A stretch of 64,000 nucleotides of DNA from Bimastos eiseni (taxonomy: Eukaryota; Annelida; Clitellata; Crassiclitellata; Lumbricidae): NCBI GenBank assembly GCA_959347315.1, contig OY365811.1:38903770-38967769 (forward strand). Direction: 5' to 3'. This document shows, piece after piece, positions 59,486 through 64,000 of this stretch. The position numbers and the translations under genes were made by a program. Every line of letters starts with the position of its first letter. Position 1 is the stretch's first letter. The notes beneath the pieces are model-generated. The model worked only from the letters and a program-made list of their open reading frames with translations, had not been told where the DNA came from and did no database searches.

Positions 59486-60691
59486 TTGTAAATGCAGCAT
59501 GCATTCTGAGCTATTCATTCCTAATTATGCATTGTAAATGTAGAATGTTCTGAACATCTTACCGACTCATGCAGTCTGCAAATGACTATCTCTTGATTAC
59601 CGCCGCTACTATCCTACGCCAAGCACAATCAGCACAACGAATGCAACAGATGGCCATCGTCCGTATCACACTGTATAATTAGGTGGCCTTCGCTGACATC
59701 AAACCGCATAATTGCAGACTAAAAAGTAAATAGCCTATATATAGGCCTAATTCCCTTAGACGACTTTGACCTACTTTAATTGCCTACGACAACTTGTTAA
59801 TTGCTGAACCTTAATTTCTTCTTACATTTCTAGCAGACAAGATCTCAGAGAATCGCTTAACAACGTCTGGTAATCAAGACATCATTAATTTTAAATTTAT
59901 CATTTCGCTGCGGTTAACTGAATTAAGAACGCCCCAATAAAGTCCACATAACTTAAAGCTGTGGCCGAGTGCAGGCGTTTATGTATTCTGAACAGCAGAA
60001 TTACGTAATTAATTTGCATATATCAAATGGCTTCCAGTCAATGAAACTCTATAGCAATTTGTTATGACGTTCACGCCAAGGAGCAATCTGTCCTACCTGT
60101 ATTATCTTCAAAGCACGTCTGCGATTCACTCAGGTACGTCCCCAAACCTAGGCGACGAATTAATTATACCACGTGATCGTCGTCTGCACTTTGATTCGTT
60201 CGATGACTCACCAATCGACCAATCACAGCGCTGAGCGTAGGTTGATGTTATTGTTGTTGTAACGGAGCCTCGAAAGTGACTGGAAATATTATCCGCAAAA
60301 TATTTTCATGCCTGCGCAAATGCGAAAAGACATTTTATATAGGCCAGCCAGTAAAAGATAGATACAATACAATACAGTGCAACTGCATTTGTTACTGTAC
60401 ACCTCTAATTTTTAGCAGTAAACCTACTACTGTATGATTGCCAAAGCACCCGACCTTGTAAATGACGCCCTAACTTTTGACACATTCAAGTCACCGATCA
60501 AATCTATCTTTCCATATATTGTCACATGACTGTCGTTGATGTTGGCCAGACCTTTAGCCTTCACTTAATCACCTTTCTGTAGCGAAACGATAATCATCAT
60601 CGCCATCATAGCTGCGGTTATTGCTGAAGTTATTACGAAAATATTTCTGCAGGGTTATTACCGAGATATTAATAGGCCTGCGCTGTGCGTA

Positions 60692-60761
60692 AATAAATTA
60701 TTTTGCACACCGTGTTATTGAGTAGGCCTACTCAATAACACGGTGTGCAAAATAATTTATT
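60692..60761. repeat. Perfect 70-bp palindrome
   Basis: Every base from 60692 to 60761 pairs with its mirror position: two 35-base arms, no spacer, centre in TAGGCCTA at 60723-60730. Arms read AATAAATTATTTTGCACACC and onward. It can extrude as a cruciform or arise from a foldback event; an assembly artefact is possible. Confidence 0.97.
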
Positions 60762-62147
60762 GCCTAGTGCTTAAGAGGGACTCCGTTATCTTACTGTTGT
60801 TTCCAGCCTGCAGATATAAATGCATACGTTTTTCTATAGCGCCTGTTTTTAATTTTGGACCATTTCCATTTTGTAATGAATTTACACGGTGAGATCTTTC
60901 GCTAACTGCCTATCTCAATAGTTGCCGCCCCATTTAAGGCTCATCACGCCCATGTAAGTCCTGTGCAAGAAGCCAATGACCGTGCTAGCCAGAGATTATA
61001 ATCTATGAAATAAGCCACCGTCGGTATGCGAGCTAGTAGCACAGAAGCGCCTGATGCACGCTCCAAATCAATATGGCTGAACAGGACAGAGCTAGCGTTG
61101 CTAAGAAGCAGACGACCACAGATATAAATAGCAACGCCAGTAAACAAACTGTGCGCCATAATAAGACTGATATTTTTCTAAATAGAGGCCTTACTAGAGC
61201 AAAGCTTAGGTGACACCCAAAGTATTTGCAAAACAGACCAACGCCACCTTAAACTGATTTCGTTGGGCCATAATAAGCAAATTCAGTAGTCCACATTCGT
61301 AATTGTAATCTTGACATTTCTACAGCGCCCACAAAAGCCAGTTCGCGGGAACCATATTAAACACATCTAGTACGTGATCCAGGTCGCTGCAAAACAGTAA
61401 ATAAAAGGTACAAACAATGTAAATGATATAATAGACAGTACCAAAAGCTGTACGTAGGTACATACAGACATACATGCACATATACATTACATGCAAAATG
61501 TATAGAAGGTCAAGTGTGCCCACTAGTGTTTTTACGCGGTTCTTTTGTATTTCCTTTCGCCAGGTGACGCCAGTGTGAAATCATGTTCCGGGTTTTGACT
61601 CCAGTAATAACAAAGTCAATATGTATAGAAGCTTTTTATACATTTGTGTGAGAAAAATCGGAATATAATATTATGGTTCTGTGCTCTAGGTCTTAATTAA
61701 TTGGTGAATGAAGTGCACCTTTCCCTGCGGACTGTGATAATTTTACTAGTCATATTACTAACAAAAATTATGCCTCCTTCCTATTCTTGGCGACAGCTAA
61801 TACCAAAGATTCTAATACTATATTAGGTCAATTGCTAGATGGCGGTAATAACGTACAGTGTTGAATCTTTGAGCGATATGTTGACCGTGAGGGGAGCTTT
61901 GTGGACATCAATACCGGTAAAAAGTTAAAACTTACACTGATTAATTAATGTGTTTTTGTATAACAAGAAACACCAGTTCAAGTGTTGCAGCAATAACTGA
62001 TTGTCTGAAGGCGACGTCTTAGGCTGGTTTTCCTGATTGTTCTGACGGTAGGGCATTGGTTTGATCCCAAACCTTGGTAATCCTGGAAACGGCGGTCCCA
62101 AATTACAAAACCTATATAACTTTCTTATCATGCCGTGACGTAAGGAT
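60762..62147. other. Intergenic DNA, no gene recognised
   Basis: Contains TTTCTATAGCGCCTG at 60831-60845 and a related TTTCTACAGCGCCC at 61317-61330. Open frames under 75 codons have no family features. Confidence 0.5.
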
Positions 62148-62769
62148 GCGTTGCGAATCGCCGAAACTCATTTCCGCCGTATTTCCGAAAACGAAGCTGG
62201 ATTGATAAAAAGGATTCTGTTTAAATGGAAGCTGGATCGATTAAAAGAATTCATGCAGAAGCTGGATTGATGAACGAATTGCGCTACTTTGAGACATTTT
62301 GATAGTACATTGCTTTTTTCGGGGATTCGGGCTTTTTGGCCTTTTCAGCGTTTTCGGGGATTCGGGTTTCGATGATTCGGGTTGATCCCTGACCTAATAG
62401 TGCCGAGTATAAATATGAAAATAAAACGGAGCAAGTAGAAACTGGATCAATGAGAAGATTTATGCTTAAATGGAAACTTGATCGATGAAAAGAATCATGC
62501 TTAAGTAAAAGGGATCAACCCGAATCATCGAAGTCCGAATCCCCGAAAACGCTGAAAAGGCCAAAAAACCTGATTCCCCGAAAACGACAACATACCATTG
62601 AAAAAAGCTGAACTGTCTCAAAACAGCGCAATTCATTAATCAATCCAGTTTCTGCATGAATTCTTTTCATCTATCCAACTTCCATTTAAGCAGAATCATT
62701 TTCATCAATCCAGCTTCGTTTTCGAGGACACGGTGGAAATCAGATTCGGGTTTCGGCGATTCGCTACGC
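62148..62769. mobile_element. Foldback (MITE-like) element with 240-base arms
   Basis: Left arm 62148-62389 and right arm 62511-62769 are inverted copies at roughly 85-90% identity by eye. Both outer ends carry GCGAATCGCCGAAAC; both inner ends carry GATGATTCGGGTTGATCCC. The arms contain GTTTTCGGGGATTCGG units and GAAGCTGGATTGATGAAAAG units; the latter continue in the spacer, beyond the right end (62775-62830), and at 41127-41200. No transposase frame is present. A target duplication could not be fixed. The family most likely moves with a transposase encoded elsewhere. Confidence 0.8.
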
Positions 62770-63320
62770 CCCCAAGTAGAAGCTGGACAGACGAAAAGGA
62801 TTATGCTTAAGTGGAAGCTGGATTGATACAATGTTTTATACTTTTTTGCTTGTTTTTCATTTCCATTATTAAGCCAATATTATATTGCCTGCTATATTGG
62901 TTTTGTAATTTGGGACTGCTATTTCCAGTATTACCCTAACCTTTGCAGACTTATTACACTGTTGATTACCTTGCGAGGATAATAGACAAAATATTCCTAA
63001 AATTTGGAGGAAATTATTTGCATGATGCTTGTGGTTGAGTGCTAACTTACATAACTCAGGTACTTAATAAACATAACGGTTTATGGCTAATTTTCGGAGA
63101 TTTAACTCTCAGGTTAGTACGGTCCTTACATGGGGACACCAATTGGCGCTGCGTCCATTCAAATAGGCGAGCGGTGTTTCACCCGTTCAAGCACTCTTTG
63201 AAAATGAACAGGGTCGAGCTATAGAATTAAATGTGAAACATTGACATTTTTATCCTGCTACCTAAAGCAATATTTCGTTTTGCTGTTCAACTTCGTTTCA
63301 ATTTCCAGCTCTGCCATCAG

Positions 63321-64000
63321 ATGCTACGTCTAACATCTGGACAGTGGTCGGCATCGGTGGATGACGTTCTGCCCATTCTCTATAAAAGCGACCATTTTAT
63401 CGTGGTTGACAAGCGATTTGACCTTAAGGTCAACAGCAATGACCCTGAAGACACTGTCACCGTAGCAACACTGCTCAGCCGACAGTTTCCAAGTATTGTT
63501 GATACAACTGCGTTCTTTGGCTTCAGGTGAGGGTGCAGCAAAGTCTGCATATTTGTTTTTTTTAAAAAAGTTCAATCACCATGATCATCTTCTGTATCTG
63601 TGTCTTAATTGCTCTCTGGTCACTCCTTCCTCTCAGCCTCCAGTGGCCTTCTGGTTGTTCTGCTCAATTTGGTGGATTTGCTTATGCCTCCAACTCTAGT
63701 CGGAACCATCTTCTGCAGGAACTGTACCTGAACTCCTCATGCTTTCTCTTCAAATTTTGGAAAACCTGAAGTCCATTTTTTGATGATAGATAGAACTGAC
63801 TGGTCGAGAGCCCGTGTGAAATGCTGAGTGGTACTTTTGATTACAATTATATCTAGATTACTGCTTTCTGTACTTTAGTAATGAACATCTGTAGAGTTTT
63901 TCAGTATAAGAAATGAGTTTATGCTTTTGTTGAAACGTGTTTTAGGTTTGTCCATCGACTGGACTATGCCACTAGTGGCTGTCTCTGCATTGCTCTGACG
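63321..64000 (+). CDS. RPUSD1: RPUSD1-like RNA pseudouridine synthase, 5' part
   Basis: Exon A, with acceptor TTTCCAG at 63302-63308, codes from ATG 63321 to 63526; exon B starts at 63946 and runs past the window end. Junction AG|GTGAGG ... TTTTAG|G keeps the frame. Translation gives VLPILYKSDHFIVVDKRFDL, LLSRQFPSIVD and AFFGFR, then FVHRLDYATSGCLCIALT. The last contains HRLDYATSG, the catalytic-Asp motif of the RluA family of pseudouridine synthases. Order and spacing fit the N-terminus of vertebrate RPUSD1 as I remember it (IVYRSRDFLVVNKHWDVRID, YGFRFCHQLDFSTSG). The enzyme would convert uridine to pseudouridine in RNA; its substrate is not known from sequence. The start is the first in-frame ATG of the exon; earlier coding exons cannot be excluded. 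Only about 86 residues are in view. Confidence 0.85.

Larger units (their letters stand above)
55926..60690. other. Intergenic DNA with repeats
   Basis: No gene recognised. Contains (AAT)n at 57000-57075, a CCAGGC-type dispersed repeat at 57141-57195, (TA)n at 57868-57911 and 58510-58587, a run of C at 58433-58442 and a 64-base tandem repeat near 59270-59480. Confidence 0.55.

Overview
This window is animal nuclear DNA. The evidence is genes split by GT-AG introns, AATAAA polyadenylation signals, abundant microsatellites, tRNA-derived SINE-like elements and decayed DNA transposons. Nothing bacterial or viral was seen. The organism is probably a marine invertebrate. The many copies of the 8-base palindrome TAGGCCTA and of tails reading TATAGCGCC recall echinoderm or hemichordate DNA to me, but that is an impression and not a database result.

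Four protein genes can be reconstructed at base level and a fifth in part. From left to right they are: (1) an apparently intronless sex-peptide/myoinhibitory-peptide-type receptor (22905-24122, +); (2) METTL14, the RNA-binding partner of the m6A RNA methyltransferase, with ten exons from 42849 down to 26334 (-) and 471 residues; (3) WBP11, a proline-rich spliceosome-associated protein, with twelve coding exons from 43704 to 50974 (+) and 585 residues; (4) a small unrecognised Lys/His/Ser/Asp-rich gene (two coding exons seen, 55925 to 55071, -); (5) the 5' part of an RPUSD1-like pseudouridine synthase (63321-64000, +), cut by the window edge. METTL14 and WBP11 are head to head with 854 bases between start codons, so an m6A-writer subunit and a splicing factor probably share a promoter region.

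The first 22 kb is gene-poor and full of mobile-element remains. A P-element-like transposon (536-4469) keeps its terminal inverted repeats and a complete THAP domain but has a broken, truncated transposase. A piece of retroelement endonuclease-like protein lies at 5984-6457. An internally deleted mariner lies between TA dinucleotides at 16646-17845. Between them are several low-copy dispersed repeats, a purine/pyrimidine strand switch at 12.2-14.2 kb and a 700-base GAY trinucleotide tract at 14.7-15.4 kb.

The METTL14 introns carry two copies of a SINE-like body, one with a tRNA-like head, a perfect 38-bp hairpin and several tandem repeats. The last 10 kb holds a perfect 70-bp palindrome and a 620-base foldback element with arms of about 240 bases. 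I found no undescribed multi-gene system. The most noteworthy items are the METTL14/WBP11 pair, the transposon fossils, the perfect inverted repeats, the intronless receptor and the unnamed Lys/His-rich gene.
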